Below are positions 35,853-45,618 of a stretch of 64,000 nt of DNA, in pieces (positions within the stretch are counted from its first letter, which is position 1; every line of letters starts with the position of its first letter). The position numbers were made by a program, and so were the translations under genes. Origin of the DNA: Thalassotalea hakodatensis (lineage in GTDB: Bacteria > Pseudomonadota > Gammaproteobacteria > Enterobacterales > Alteromonadaceae); assembly GCF_030295995.1 (NCBI RefSeq), contig NZ_AP027365.1, forward strand, positions 1,736,001 through 1,800,000, in the 5' to 3' direction. Below the pieces are notes generated by a model. It saw only the letters and a list, made by a program, of their open reading frames with translations. It was not told the DNA's origin and ran no database searches.

Positions 35853-36812
35853 ATGAGGGATGAAAGCTTGAGCATAGAAAGCGGAGAAAAACAAAGAATT
35901 GCGATGATAGGGCTAGGTGATATTGCGCAAAAAGCCTACTTACCCATTGTCGCTAATCAGGGAGATGTTTCGCCGATCTTAGTGACGAGAGATGCTGAAA
36001 CGTTATCGCAACTTGCGCAGCAATACCGTATTGATGAATGCTATCAAGATATTGAAAGCCTTATACAAGCCAAACCCGATGCTGCGATGATCCACAGTGC
36101 AACTGAAGCACATTATTCGATGGCATCAACTCTACTAAAAGCTAACATTGCTACGTTTGTTGATAAACCTTTAAGCCTAAATATTGAAGAATGTCGGCAT
36201 CTAGTTGATATTGCAAAGACCAATAACACATCATTATTTTTAGCGATGAATAGACGGTATGCACCACTCATTAGTGGGTTAAAGCAAAATAGCCCAATTC
36301 ATGTTAAATGGCAGAAAAATAGAAATAACATACTTTCTACTGCGCAAAATACGATCTTTAATGACTTTATACATGTTATTGACGGTTTGCGTTTTCTTTC
36401 TAACGCCAGCTTAAAAGAGATCACTCAAAGCCTTGACGTACATGCATATTTTTTAGGTGAGCATTTAGGTAATATCAGTATTCGCTTCACTTACAATAAC
36501 GCATTATTTGAAGGCAGTATGAATCGTGTTGCCGGCGTTACAGAAGAAACAATCGAATATTACTCAGCGCATCAGAAACACTATATCAATAATTTAACTT
36601 CAGGTTGGTATATGAACTCGGGTAACAAAATTTCACTTGAATTCTCAGATTGGCAGAGCTATTTATTTACTCGGGGCTTTGTTGATTTGTTCTCTGAATG
36701 GCAAGCTATCATTAAAGAAAATCAACTGTATTTGCCAGAACATCTTGAAGATATATTGGCAACTCATGAGCTTTGCCATACTATTTTATCGCGTATTGAT
36801 AACCAAAAATAA
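35853..36812 (+). CDS. Gfo/Idh/MocA-type NAD(P)-binding oxidoreductase
   Basis: 319 residues from ATG 35853. The frame is open from GTG 35805, and the true start is uncertain because the Rossmann fold begins only at IAMIGLGDIAQKAYLP. The nucleotide motif GLGDIA, then ALIHSATEAHYSMAS and DKPLSL, give the family pattern, and EKPL-type Lys-Pro is present as DKPL. The C-terminal dimerisation domain follows. Substrates in this family are sugars or related polyols; none can be inferred from the neighbours. It has no operon partner apart from a possible small ORF at 36840. Confidence 0.83.
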   Translation: MRDESLSIESGEKQRIAMIGLGDIAQKAYLPIVANQGDVSPILVTRDAETLSQLAQQYRIDECYQDIESLIQAKPDAAMIHSATEAHYSMASTLLKANIATFVDKPLSLNIEECRHLVDIAKTNNTSLFLAMNRRYAPLISGLKQNSPIHVKWQKNRNNILSTAQNTIFNDFIHVIDGLRFLSNASLKEITQSLDVHAYFLGEHLGNISIRFTYNNALFEGSMNRVAGVTEETIEYYSAHQKHYINNLTSGWYMNSGNKISLEFSDWQSYLFTRGFVDLFSEWQAIIKENQLYLPEHLEDILATHELCHTILSRIDNQK

Positions 36813-36839
36813 CAAAAATAAGGTGTAATAAATGTTTTA

Positions 36840-36980
36840 ATGCAAAGACTAAACTTATTATTCCAATGGCTTAAAGGCTGTTTATTTGTATCAGTAAAGC
36901 GTTGGAAAATATTAGTATTGTTATTAGGGTTATTGTCATTAGTGTTATTTTGTTTAGGATATTTTTATTTAAGTGGATAA
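36840..36980 (+). CDS. Possible 46-residue single-helix membrane protein
   Basis: Too short for most gene callers. ATG 36840 starts a 46-codon frame, MQRLNLLFQWLKGCLFVSVK, followed by a clear transmembrane helix (ILVLLLGLLSLVLFCLGYFYL) and the stop at 36978. The topology is basic N-terminus in, one helix. AAGGTG lies 16-21 bases upstream, too far to be convincing. It may be a real small protein or a chance frame. Confidence 0.35.
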   Translation: MQRLNLLFQWLKGCLFVSVKRWKILVLLLGLLSLVLFCLGYFYLSG

Positions 36981-37012
36981 TGTTTGTGACAAAGTTTTTT
37001 ATTTTAAGTGTT

Positions 37013-37285
37013 ATTAGAGCATGTTGAACGTTCATGTTTACTTTTGCTGCAATTTGTTTGGTATTTATGCAAGGCAACACTTGCGCCGTGTAGTTACTCT
37101 ACTCCAGTCAAGCGTTAACACAGTAGAAATGCCAAACAGATGCAGCCCAAAGGGTTCAACTATACGCCTCCTGCTCTTTGTTACTTGAACTAACCATAGA
37201 ATGACTATGCAATAATTCAAGTGCCGCGATCAAAAGGCGTTTATTTTGAACAAAACTCAAACAGCAAAGATCAACACGCTCTAAT
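37013..37285. repeat. M2 MITE-like repeat, copy A (273 bp)
   Basis: Terminal repeats ATTAGAGCATGTTGA and TCAACACGCTCTAAT. The interior includes CCCAAAGGG (37143-37151), GTTTGGTATTTATGCAAGGC, and the segment CAAACAGCAAAGATCAACACG at the right end. Its ends resemble those of M3 (TGTTGATCTTT), so M2 and M3 are probably related. It fills most of 36981-37336. An inverted copy lies at 62558. Confidence 0.8.
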
Positions 37286-37336
37286 ACATAATTGTCGAAA
37301 GCATTGTTAACAATAATAAGGTAGATAAGGGTTACT

Positions 37337-37606
37337 ATGGAAAGCGTCGCCTATTCATTTTTTGCCAAATTTCTTGGTGTAATATTATTAGTTTGTAGCA
37401 CTGTACTTGCAATTAATCTGTTGCAAGGTGAGCCCGCAAGTATAATTGTTTGGTTAACGCATCAGGCTTTGCATATTGAAGTAGACTTGCATGGTTTTTT
37501 CGACAAAATATTGACCAGTGTTTTGATCATCGTTATTACTTATTGCGCGATAAGAGCGTTGTTTTATCATCGAAAACCCAAAGCGAATTATCAAGTTAAT
37601 GATTAG
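37337..37606 (+). CDS. Small two-helix membrane protein
   Basis: 89 residues (MESVAYSFFAKFLGVILLVCSTVLAINLLQ). Helices at about 8-28 and 55-75 (ILTSVLIIVITYCAIRALFY), with basic residues at the C-terminus. Family not recognised. Its stop codon TAG (37604-37606) is formed by the first bases of an M3 repeat, so the present C-terminus may have been set by that insertion. AAGGTAGATAAGGG lies upstream of the ATG. Confidence 0.6.
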   Translation: MESVAYSFFAKFLGVILLVCSTVLAINLLQGEPASIIVWLTHQALHIEVDLHGFFDKILTSVLIIVITYCAIRALFYHRKPKANYQVND

Positions 37607-37668
37607 AGCCTGTTGATCTTTCGCGTTTAGTTCGAACAAAATTTAATCTCGAAAGATCAACAGACCTT
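37604..37668. repeat. M3 repeat, 65 bp miniature copy C
   Basis: TAGAGCCTGTTGATCTTTCG and its near complement CGAAAGATCAACAGACCT, with only about 27 bases between (GTTTAGTTCGAACAAAATTT). This is the two ends of M3 joined after an internal deletion. It supplies the stop codon of the gene before it. Confidence 0.75.
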
Positions 37669-37721
37669 AAGGTTCAAAGTTACTTTTCGCGGTTATGCAG
37701 TTAAAGACTGAGCATTTAATG

Positions 37722-37758
37722 CAAAAAAACCAACACATCATTGTGTTGGTTTTTTTTG
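37722..37758. terminator. Bidirectional terminator at the end of the trp operon
   Basis: AACCAACACA (37728-37737) pairs with TGTGTTGGTT (37742-37751) around TCAT, with an A run on the left and a T run on the right. It can end both the minus-strand trp operon and plus-strand transcripts. Confidence 0.9.
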
Positions 37759-37808
37759 TTTAACGATTTTAACTTAAAATTAAAACTTTTATAGTATGTA
37801 AGTGTTTT

Positions 37809-38639
37809 TTAGCGGGTTGCGGCTTTCATTTCACGAATAAAAGTGGCAAGTGTACTAAGCATCGCTTGTTCATCTTTTAGATGATTTTCAATGATTTTTA
37901 CCACGGCTGAGCCGCTAATTGCACCTTTTGCTCCAGCTTTTAATGCGTCTTTTACTTGCTCAGGTGAAGAAATTCCAAAACCAATAACGGCAGGAGCTGC
38001 ATTATTTGCTTTTAACGTTGAAATAATATGCTCTGCTGGCGTGCTTGCTTTGGTTTCGGTGCCTGTGACTCCGGCTCTGCTAAGTACATAAGTATAACCT
38101 TTAGTATGCTCGGCAACTGCTGAAAGCTTATCGGCATCAGCATTTGGTGAAGCGATAAAAATAGGAGCAACACCCGCTTGTTCTGCGGCTTTGATAAACG
38201 GTTCACTTTCACGAAGAGGTAAATCGGCAATTAATACCGAATCAACGCCAGCCTTTGCTGCATCTTGGTAAAAAGTGGTAATACCACGAGCAAAGACTAA
38301 ATTGCCGTATAATAAAAGCCCAATTGGAATATCGGGAGCATAAGCACGTACTTGCGCTAAAATATCAAAGCATATATCAGTATTGACGCCAGAAGATAAT
38401 GCGCGTTTACCCGCTTCTTGAATGATGATGCCATCGGCACTCGGATCAGAAAAAGGAATACCGAGTTCTAGTGCATCTGCGCCAGCATCAATAAGTGTTT
38501 TGATTATTTTTAATGAAAGTTCGGGGTTAGGGTCACCAATGGTTACAAAAGGAATAAATGCGCCTTCTTTGGCTGTAGATAAGGCGGTAAAGCAATCATG
38601 ATAACGTTTGCCTAATGTGTTTGTAGATAATTGTGTCAT
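37809..38639 (-). CDS. trpA: Tryptophan synthase alpha subunit
   Basis: 276 residues, a TIM barrel. It cleaves indole-3-glycerol phosphate to indole, which is channelled to TrpB. Recognised by [21 protein letters not shown] (catalytic loop), [14 protein letters not shown] and the phosphate loop [12 protein letters not shown] and [10 protein letters not shown]. Last gene of the operon, 2 bases after trpB. A bidirectional terminator lies 50 bases downstream. Confidence 0.97.
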   Translation of the reverse strand: MTQLSTNTLGKRYHDCFTALSTAKEGAFIPFVTIGDPNPELSLKIIKTLIDAGADALELGIPFSDPSADGIIIQEAGKRALSSGVNTDICFDILAQVRAYAPDIPIGLLLYGNLVFARGITTFYQDAAKAGVDSVLIADLPLRESEPFIKAAEQAGVAPIFIASPNADADKLSAVAEHTKGYTYVLSRAGVTGTETKASTPAEHIISTLKANNAAPAVIGFGISSPEQVKDALKAGAKGAISGSAVVKIIENHLKDEQAMLSTLATFIREMKAATR

Positions 38640-38641
38640 TG

Positions 38642-39847
38642 TTATTGCTCCTCGCCATTAAGCACTGTGTGTACATGAGCTAAGTCTTTGTCACCGCGGC
38701 CTGATAAATTCACTAAAAAGATAGTTTCTTCAGTGACGTCTTTTGCCATTTTCAGTGCCTGAGCTAATGCATGTGACGACTCTAATGCGGGAATAATACC
38801 CTCGGAACGTGCCAGTGTTTGAAAGGCTTCTAGTGCTTCATCATCGTTGATCGGAACATACTGTGCTCGACCTGTTTCTTTTAGGAAGGCATGTTGCGGT
38901 CCAACAGCGGGATAATCTAACCCTGCTGAAACGGAATAAGATTCCTCTATTTGGCCAAATTTATCTTGCATAATATAGGTGTAATTACCGTGAAGCATAC
39001 CTTTTGTACCTGCAGAAAGTGTTGCGCCATGTTCGTGTGTATCAACACCTTTACCGCCAGCTTCAACACCCACAATTTTCACGCTTTCATCATCAAGAAA
39101 GTCGTTAAACATGCCGATGGCATTTGAACCTCCGCCAACGCAGGCAATTACGTAATCCGGTAATCGACCTTCTTGCGTTAATAACTGTTGTTTTGCTTCT
39201 TCACCGATCATTTTTTGAAAATCACGCACAATGGTTGGAAAAGGGTGAGGGCCCGCTGCTGTGCCTAATAAATAATGCGCATCATCATAATTAGCTGACC
39301 AATCACGTAGCGCTTCATTTACTGCATCCTTTAACGTGCCGCCGCCAGCGGTAACAGGAATAACTTCTGCACCCATCAGTTTCATGCGAAAGACGTTAGG
39401 CTGTTGTCGTTCACAGTCTACTGCGCCCATATAAACACGACACTTTAATCCTAATAAGGAACAGGCAATTGCCGATGCAACACCATGTTGACCAGCACCT
39501 GTTTCAGCAATAATTTCTTTCTTGCCCATACGCTTTGCAAGTAGTGCTTGTCCCAATACTTGGTTAGTTTTATGAGCGCCACCATGCAGAAGATCTTCGC
39601 GTTTTAAATAAATTTTTGCTAATGGGTTAGGAGATACATTTCGCGTTAAGGTTAGGGGGGTTGGCCGACCAGCATAATGTTCTAATAAGTCGTTAAACTC
39701 TTTAATAAACGCTTCATCTTGTTGCGATTCAATATAGGCTTGCTCTAGTTGCTCTAAAGCAGGCACAAGTAACTCACCAACGTACATGCCGCCAAATTCG
39801 CCGAAATAGGCTGGAAGTGTTGGTTTTTTATCTGAATGTGATGTCAT
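38642..39847 (-). CDS. trpB: Tryptophan synthase beta subunit
   Basis: 401 residues from ATG 39847 ([23 protein letters not shown]). The frame continues to a TTG at 39871, but that overlaps trpCF. The PLP lysine lies in the motif HGGAHKTNQ (near K93), and AGPHPFP and CVGGGSNA bind the cofactor phosphate and substrate. It condenses indole with serine. One base separates it from the trpCF stop, so the two are translationally coupled. Confidence 0.97.
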   Translation of the reverse strand: MTSHSDKKPTLPAYFGEFGGMYVGELLVPALEQLEQAYIESQQDEAFIKEFNDLLEHYAGRPTPLTLTRNVSPNPLAKIYLKREDLLHGGAHKTNQVLGQALLAKRMGKKEIIAETGAGQHGVASAIACSLLGLKCRVYMGAVDCERQQPNVFRMKLMGAEVIPVTAGGGTLKDAVNEALRDWSANYDDAHYLLGTAAGPHPFPTIVRDFQKMIGEEAKQQLLTQEGRLPDYVIACVGGGSNAIGMFNDFLDDESVKIVGVEAGGKGVDTHEHGATLSAGTKGMLHGNYTYIMQDKFGQIEESYSVSAGLDYPAVGPQHAFLKETGRAQYVPINDDEALEAFQTLARSEGIIPALESSHALAQALKMAKDVTEETIFLVNLSGRGDKDLAHVHTVLNGEEQ

Positions 39848-39848
39848 G

Positions 39849-41240
39849 TTAATAATTCCGTATTTGTTCAAACGTATGCGTTAGTTTTTCAGGGCACTTA
39901 ATGCCGGGTGCTGACTCAACGCCAGAGTTAATATCTAAGCCAAATAAAGCCTGCTCTGTTTGTAAAGCAAGTGCTTGTTTAATGGTTTTGGGTCCAAGGC
40001 CACCAGCAAGAAAACAGTGGGTAAATAATAAGTTACTATCAGTGATTAACTGCCAATTAAATGCCTTTCCGCTTCCTGGCTCTGAGCCATCTAATATCAC
40101 ATGATCTACTTCAGGGTTACTTGTAGTGACTAAAGTAGATTCTATTTTAGCCGCTTGCCAAATTTGACAGCTTTCCGGTAGTTTTTGTCGCAGTTCCTTA
40201 ATGTAAAGTGCTGACTCATCACCGTGAAGTTGAACAGCGTAAAGGTTAAGTGCTTTTGCACTTTCAACCACGATAGCTAAATCGCAATTAACAAAAACGC
40301 CTACGTAATTAAGAGAAGGTACATGTGTAACGATATCTTCTGCTTGTTTTTGCGTAATAAAACGTGCAGATTTTTCAGCAAAAATAAGCCCGCCATAAAG
40401 TGCGCCTGAATCAACTGCCAGCTTCGCATTTTTAGCTGAAGTTAAGCCGCAGACTTTGTTCTCGCCATAAATAAGTTTACGACAAGCAAGATCAATATCT
40501 TGCTGCGCCATGACAGAACTCCCCACTAAGAAGCCATCAACGGCTGGTGCTAGCTCTCTAACTTGTGCATTTGTATAAATGCCTGACTCTGAAATAATAA
40601 TACGATCATCAGGTATTTTTGGTGCAAATTCAAAAGTACGTGAGATATCAGTGGAAAGATCACGTAAATTACGATTATTTATTCCAATAAGTTTGGCATC
40701 TAGTGCTATAGCTCGAGTTAGCTCATCTTCGGTGGATACTTCGGTTAAAATATTGAGGCTTAATTGTTCGGCGATCGTTGCTAATTGCTGATACTCATGA
40801 TCGTCTAATACACTGAGCATTAATAAAATGGCATCAGCACCGTAGTAGCGTGCAAGATATACTTGGTATGGATCGATAAAAAAGTCTTTATTAAGTACTG
40901 GGCAACTAACATGCTCGGTGACAATGTTTAAGTATTCATAGTTACCTTGAAAATATTGTTCGTCGGTTAACACTGAGATGGCTGCGGCATAGTTATCATA
41001 GGTTTGACAAATTGACAGTACATCAAAATCTTCACGGATAAGCCCTTTTGAGGGTGAGGCTTTTTTACACTCTAAAATAAACCCAGCACCATTATGACCT
41101 TTTGCTCTATCAAGCGCATCATACATATTTTTTGTTGAAGGGGTTAATGTTTCAACAAAGGTAGCTAATGGTTTTTGTTTTTTTAGTGCTTCGATTTCTA
41201 TGCGTTTGTTAGCAACAATTTTTTCTAATACATTGGCCAT
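39849..41240 (-). CDS. trpCF: Bifunctional indole-3-glycerol-phosphate synthase / phosphoribosylanthranilate isomerase
   Basis: 463 residues, fusing two TIM-barrel enzymes as in E. coli TrpC. IGPS covers about 1-255 ([41 protein letters not shown]). PRAI covers about 256-463 ([46 protein letters not shown]). They carry out consecutive steps from phosphoribosylanthranilate to indole-glycerol phosphate. It shares one base with trpD. Confidence 0.96.
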   Translation of the reverse strand: MANVLEKIVANKRIEIEALKKQKPLATFVETLTPSTKNMYDALDRAKGHNGAGFILECKKASPSKGLIREDFDVLSICQTYDNYAAAISVLTDEQYFQGNYEYLNIVTEHVSCPVLNKDFFIDPYQVYLARYYGADAILLMLSVLDDHEYQQLATIAEQLSLNILTEVSTEDELTRAIALDAKLIGINNRNLRDLSTDISRTFEFAPKIPDDRIIISESGIYTNAQVRELAPAVDGFLVGSSVMAQQDIDLACRKLIYGENKVCGLTSAKNAKLAVDSGALYGGLIFAEKSARFITQKQAEDIVTHVPSLNYVGVFVNCDLAIVVESAKALNLYAVQLHGDESALYIKELRQKLPESCQIWQAAKIESTLVTTSNPEVDHVILDGSEPGSGKAFNWQLITDSNLLFTHCFLAGGLGPKTIKQALALQTEQALFGLDINSGVESAPGIKCPEKLTHTFEQIRNY

Positions 41241-42256
41241 TATTGTGCACCTGCTTGATTTGATATAGCGACTAACTGTTCTAGCTTGGTCAAAGCTTCA
41301 CCCGAGGAGAGCACTTGTTGTGCAACGGAAGCCGCTGCTTTTAAATCGTGAGCTTTACCATGCAAATATAGTAATGCGGCGCAGTTAATGATCACTGCAC
41401 TGTTGTGTGCATCTTCACCGTTACCAGATAAAATTTGTTTAATTATCTCTGCATTTTCCTGAGGCGTCCCACCTTTAATATCATCTAATGAGTAGCGTGA
41501 TAAGCCAAAGTCTTCCGGTGTGATGGTTTTATTGCTGAGTTGACCATTACTGATTTCACATACTTGAGTTTCACCGTGTAGGGCAATTTCATCTAAGCCA
41601 CTACCGTGAACAACCCAGCCTTTTTCTACCCCTGTTAATTGCAGGCTTTTTGCCAGAGTTTGGATTAATTCAGGTGTATATACCCCCATCAACATCACTG
41701 AGGGTGAAGCAGGGTTCACTAATGGCCCAAGAATGTTGAATAACGTTCTAATGCCCATCGCTTTGCGAACAGGGCCAGCATATTTAAACCCTGGGTGATA
41801 CGCTGGCGCGTATAAAAAACATAAATTAGCTTGTTGCAAACATTGACTCGCGGTTTCTGGTGTCATCGATAAGTTAACTCCAAACGCTTCTAATAAATCT
41901 GCAGAGCCTGACATACTTGAAACACTACGGTTACCGTGTTTCGCCATTGGAATACCACAAGCAGCTGCTAAAATAGCTGCAGTAGTTGAAATATTAATAG
42001 TATTTGCGCCATCACCACCCGTACCTACACAGTCGCTTACTGGCAATGTTTGTGTTGGAAATGAGGTGGCAAATTGTCGAACAGCTACCGCCGCTCCAGC
42101 AATTTCTTCAGGTGTTTCACCTTTAATTTTTAATGCCGTTAAGATAGACGCGAGTAATTCCGGCGCGATGTTGCCTTGCATTACGTCGCCAAAAAACGTT
42201 TCGGCTTGTGCTTGAGTGAGAGAGTTCCCCTCAACAAGTAATGATAAAACGTTCAT
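41240..42256 (-). CDS. trpD: Anthranilate phosphoribosyltransferase
   Basis: 338 residues. Motifs are CVGTGGDGANTINISTTAAILAAACG (PRPP site), KHGNRSVSSMSGSADLLEAFG and the anthranilate site YAPAYHPGFK. TrpG is a separate gene here, unlike E. coli where TrpG and TrpD are fused. It lies 2 bases after trpG and overlaps trpCF by one base. Confidence 0.97.
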   Translation of the reverse strand: MNVLSLLVEGNSLTQAQAETFFGDVMQGNIAPELLASILTALKIKGETPEEIAGAAVAVRQFATSFPTQTLPVSDCVGTGGDGANTINISTTAAILAAACGIPMAKHGNRSVSSMSGSADLLEAFGVNLSMTPETASQCLQQANLCFLYAPAYHPGFKYAGPVRKAMGIRTLFNILGPLVNPASPSVMLMGVYTPELIQTLAKSLQLTGVEKGWVVHGSGLDEIALHGETQVCEISNGQLSNKTITPEDFGLSRYSLDDIKGGTPQENAEIIKQILSGNGEDAHNSAVIINCAALLYLHGKAHDLKAAASVAQQVLSSGEALTKLEQLVAISNQAGAQ

Positions 42257-42258
42257 GA

Positions 42259-42879
42259 TTATTCCTTTAAAGTTTGTTCAGTTAGGCAACGAATACTTTG
42301 CTCTAGTAATGTGCTGCCATAAGTGGTTAATATAGATTCTGGATGAAACTGAAAGCCCATTACGCGGTCAGTTCGGTGAGTTATTGCCATAGGTAGTTGC
42401 TCGCCTGAGGCAGCTTCAACGGTTGCTGTTACCGATAATGTGCTTGGAATGTTCAATCCCACTAATGAATGATATCGGGCAACAGGTAAGGGTTGCTCTA
42501 TGTTTTTAAATGCACCAGTACCACAATGGTTAACGTTTGCGGACTTACCATGAACAATTTCTGGTGCTCGACCTACTTTACCACCGTAGTGCTCTATTAA
42601 CGCTTGATGACCTAAACAAATACCGAGTATGGGGTATTTTCCAGCTGTTTTTGCGATTAACGCCATTAAACAGCCAGCATGTTCTGGAGACCCTGGTCCA
42701 GGCGAAAGCACTAATAATACTTGGTCTGAGCAAGCTTCCATTTGTGCAAGAATAAAATCTGCTGATAACGTGTTGCGGTAAATAACAGGGCTGAAGCCTA
42801 GCACGTGAAATTCATCCACTAAGTTATAAGTAAATGAGTCAACGTTATCGAGCATAAAGACCTTTATTTTTTTGCTCAT
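42259..42879 (-). CDS. trpG: Anthranilate synthase glutamine amidotransferase subunit
   Basis: 206 residues. A class I amidotransferase with LDNVDSFTYNLVDEF at the N-terminus, the nucleophile in GICLGHQA, and the catalytic His-Glu in FQFHPESIL. It supplies ammonia to TrpE and overlaps trpE by 4 bases. The HGKSANV segment is typical of TrpG/PabA. Confidence 0.96.
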   Translation of the reverse strand: MSKKIKVFMLDNVDSFTYNLVDEFHVLGFSPVIYRNTLSADFILAQMEACSDQVLLVLSPGPGSPEHAGCLMALIAKTAGKYPILGICLGHQALIEHYGGKVGRAPEIVHGKSANVNHCGTGAFKNIEQPLPVARYHSLVGLNIPSTLSVTATVEAASGEQLPMAITHRTDRVMGFQFHPESILTTYGSTLLEQSIRCLTEQTLKE

Positions 42880-44495
42880 GAGTCACTCTCCTGTGATGAG
42901 GAAACGTTTATTAACGTTGCTGCTTTTTGAATTGCGCTGATCACCGCTTGTGCTTTTTGTCGCGTTTCATCAGCTTCAGCTTGTGGATTTGAGTCATATA
43001 CAACACCCGCACCCGCTTGAATATAGGCGATGTTATTTTTTACAAAAGCACTGCGAATAACAATACAGGTATCCATATCTCCTTCGCCAGTAAGATAGCC
43101 TACAGCACCGCCATAACTGCCTCGTCGTTTACCTTCGTGCTGCCTGATCAACGAGGTTGCGCTTATTTTTGGAGCGCCAGATAATGTCCCCATATTCATA
43201 CAAGCTTGATAGGCATGTAAGGCATCTAATTCATCGGAAAGCGTGCCGCATACACGAGAAACTAAGTGCATCACATGGGAGTATCTATCGGTTTTTAACA
43301 AATCTGCCACGTGTCTAGTACCAGGTTTACACACGCGTGCAACATCATTTCGGGCTAAATCTACTAGCATAATATGTTCTGCTAATTCTTTTTGATCTTG
43401 TCTTAAGGCTAATTCAATGCGGCAATCAAGATCGGGTGAAAAGCTACCATCAGCATTAAAACCACGCGGCCTCGTGCCGGCAATAGGATAAATTTCAACT
43501 TGTCTATTATGTTGTTGATACTTAATGGCAGACTCTGGTGAGGCGCCAAACATGCAAAAATCATCGTCTTGTAAGTAAAACATGTAAGGGCTTGGGTTAC
43601 TTTCTCGTAAACATAGGTAAGCATTGAAAGTGTCTGAGCAAGGCAAGCTAAAAGTACGAGATGGTACCACTTGAAATATATCACCAGCACAAATATGTTC
43701 TTTTAAGGTGCTTACGGTATGACAAAATTCTTCGTCACTAACATCAGTTAAAACAGTTAATGGTTCTACTGGTTTTACGTGTGTTTGAGGCGCTGCGATA
43801 TCTGATTCAACAAGTGCTTTGATATCAGACAAACGACGAGCAATTTCAAAGTGACACTTTTGCTGATCTGGACCAGAGAAAACATTACCAATAACTTCAC
43901 TAGCACGTCTTTCATGATCGATAACCACGAGAGTTTCTGCAAGATAAAACACAAAATCAGGGCAGGTGTTTTCACCGCCTTCAACAACCGGCAATGTTTC
44001 TGACATTGTGATCATATCAAAGGCAAATGCCCCTGCTAAAAATATGGCAAAAGGGTGATGGTTTTTATTGTCAAAGCGTTTAAATTGTCTTAATGCTTGA
44101 AAGGCGTTATCGGCTAACAAACGAGATTTTTCATCAAGTTGTTGATCAACCTCGGGAAAGGTTGCTTTAACTACACCATTTTCTTCTGTTAATGATGCTT
44201 GCTTAGCCAAGTTTTCTTTAGCAAAGGCAATTGCAGCTGCGCCATTAAGGGTCAACGGAGTAAAAGTCACGGTAGTGTTGTTGCAAACAATTTTTACTGC
44301 TGCATCGACTAATAGTAAACTTTTTAATTGGTGTTTTTTGTCTATTTCTGCGGATTCTAATAATAAGTTGTTCTTTTTGTCACCACATAGTTTCTTAAAA
44401 AGCGTTAATGGATCAGGTTGATACCTGGCTTTACCTGACAACGTTGTTACGTAGCCGTAGGTATCATCATTGTGTTGAGTGAATAAGGCATTCAT
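42876..44495 (-). CDS. trpE: Anthranilate synthase component I
   Basis: 539 residues. Converts chorismate plus ammonia to anthranilate. The N-terminal domain carries NLLLESAEID, the LLES motif associated with tryptophan feedback inhibition. The chorismate-binding domain shows GDIFQVVPSRTF, IAGTRPRG, LVDLARNDVARV, GAPKISA and GSYGGAVGYL. It overlaps the DAHP synthase gene upstream and trpG downstream by 4 bases each, indicating one transcript and coupled translation. Confidence 0.97.
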   Translation of the reverse strand: MNALFTQHNDDTYGYVTTLSGKARYQPDPLTLFKKLCGDKKNNLLLESAEIDKKHQLKSLLLVDAAVKIVCNNTTVTFTPLTLNGAAAIAFAKENLAKQASLTEENGVVKATFPEVDQQLDEKSRLLADNAFQALRQFKRFDNKNHHPFAIFLAGAFAFDMITMSETLPVVEGGENTCPDFVFYLAETLVVIDHERRASEVIGNVFSGPDQQKCHFEIARRLSDIKALVESDIAAPQTHVKPVEPLTVLTDVSDEEFCHTVSTLKEHICAGDIFQVVPSRTFSLPCSDTFNAYLCLRESNPSPYMFYLQDDDFCMFGASPESAIKYQQHNRQVEIYPIAGTRPRGFNADGSFSPDLDCRIELALRQDQKELAEHIMLVDLARNDVARVCKPGTRHVADLLKTDRYSHVMHLVSRVCGTLSDELDALHAYQACMNMGTLSGAPKISATSLIRQHEGKRRGSYGGAVGYLTGEGDMDTCIVIRSAFVKNNIAYIQAGAGVVYDSNPQAEADETRQKAQAVISAIQKAATLINVSSSQESDS

Positions 44496-45508
44496 ATCGA
44501 TTTACCTGCAGCTTTAATGAATGGTTTGATATCGGCCATTAAAGTGGCAAAATCGTCAGCGTTAAGTGCTTGGTGCCCGTCAGATAAGGCTTCTGTTGGC
44601 TTTAAATGCGTTTCAACAATAATACCGTCCGCACCCACTGCCACAGCTGCTCGAGAAAGTGGATTGATCAACGATTTAACACCCGTTCCATGAGAAGGAT
44701 CAACCAATACCGGTAAATGAGATTTTTCTTTTAAATAGGCGACTGCATTCAGATCCAATGTATTTCGTGTTGCTGTTTCGAAGGTACGTATGCCACGTTC
44801 ACATAAAATGACATTGGGGTTGCCGGCATTAATGATGTACTCAGCAGCTAATAAAAGTTCTTCTATGGTCGCGCTTATGCCACGCTTTAATAGCACGGCT
44901 TTATCAGAGTGTTTGCCTACGGCTTCCAGTAAACGAAAATTTTGCATATTTCGCGCGCCAATTTGATAACAATCAATGTAATCGTGCATTAATTCGGCAT
45001 CATTTGGGTCGATGATCTCAGAGACAATATTTAACTGATATTTTTCGCGGGCAGCTTTTAAAAGTTTCAGGCCTTCAAGACCTAGACCTTGAAAAGAGTA
45101 TGGGCTTGTGCGAGGTTTAAACGCGCCGCCGCGTAATAAAGTGATGCCTTGTTTTGATATCATCTCACTGACACCAAAAAGTTGCTCTTCGCTTTCAACT
45201 GAGCAAGGGCCTGCAATTACTGTGAATGCTCCTCCACCGACTTTAATACCACCAATGGATACGATTGAGTCATGAGATTGTAACTCTCGGCTAACGAGTT
45301 TATATGGGCTTAAAACGGGTTTTATTTCGTCTACCATTGGATACGCATCTAAATGAAGTTGCGCTAATACGCGTTCATCACCTAATGCTCCTAGGACCGT
45401 TCGCTCAATACCCGGCATATATAGTGGTTTGAGCCCAAGGCTTGATATTTTTGTTAATATTTCATTCGCATCTTTTTCTGATGCTTGGGGTTTTAATACA
45501 ATAATCAT
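44492..45508 (-). CDS. 3-deoxy-7-phosphoheptulonate synthase, type I-beta
   Basis: 338 residues. The first committed step of aromatic biosynthesis (PEP plus erythrose-4-phosphate). An N-terminal ferredoxin-like domain (IIVLKPQASEKDANEILTKI... PMVDEIKPVLSPYKLVSREL) precedes the barrel domain with AGPCSVESEEQ, GGAFKPRTSPYSFQGLG, IGARNMQNF, LKRGIS and DPSHGTG. This is the subtype seen in Thermotoga and Bacillus, not the AroFGH (I-alpha) of enteric bacteria. It is the first gene of the trp operon and overlaps trpE by 4 bases. An AGGAATAACC site precedes the ATG. The placement implies the enzyme is made together with tryptophan enzymes. Confidence 0.95.
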   Translation of the reverse strand: MIIVLKPQASEKDANEILTKISSLGLKPLYMPGIERTVLGALGDERVLAQLHLDAYPMVDEIKPVLSPYKLVSRELQSHDSIVSIGGIKVGGGAFTVIAGPCSVESEEQLFGVSEMISKQGITLLRGGAFKPRTSPYSFQGLGLEGLKLLKAAREKYQLNIVSEIIDPNDAELMHDYIDCYQIGARNMQNFRLLEAVGKHSDKAVLLKRGISATIEELLLAAEYIINAGNPNVILCERGIRTFETATRNTLDLNAVAYLKEKSHLPVLVDPSHGTGVKSLINPLSRAAVAVGADGIIVETHLKPTEALSDGHQALNADDFATLMADIKPFIKAAGKSI

Positions 45509-45536
45509 GGTTATTCCTAATTTATCTGTTTATGTG

Positions 45537-45599
45537 TCATCCGGCGTAAATTGGCTGAAGCCACCAGATAAACCAGCTTTTTACTTTTGTAGTTAACAT
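45537..45599 (-). CDS. Second Trp-rich mini-ORF before the DAHP synthase gene
   Basis: A 20-codon frame, ATG at 45599 to TGA at 45537, encoding MLTTKVKSWFIWWLQPIYAG with three tryptophans plus phenylalanine and tyrosine. A weak GAG-type ribosome site lies upstream. It sits after the attenuator hairpin and ends 28 bases before the aroF-like start. Trp is rare (about 1% of codons), so three in 20 is notable. It could be a second sensing leader peptide, or part of translational coupling. No T-run terminator follows it. A TGGC-TTCA-GCCA mini-hairpin lies within the frame. Confidence 0.5.
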   Translation of the reverse strand: MLTTKVKSWFIWWLQPIYAG

Positions 45600-45618
45600 G
45601 GTTTTCTCATTAAAAAGT

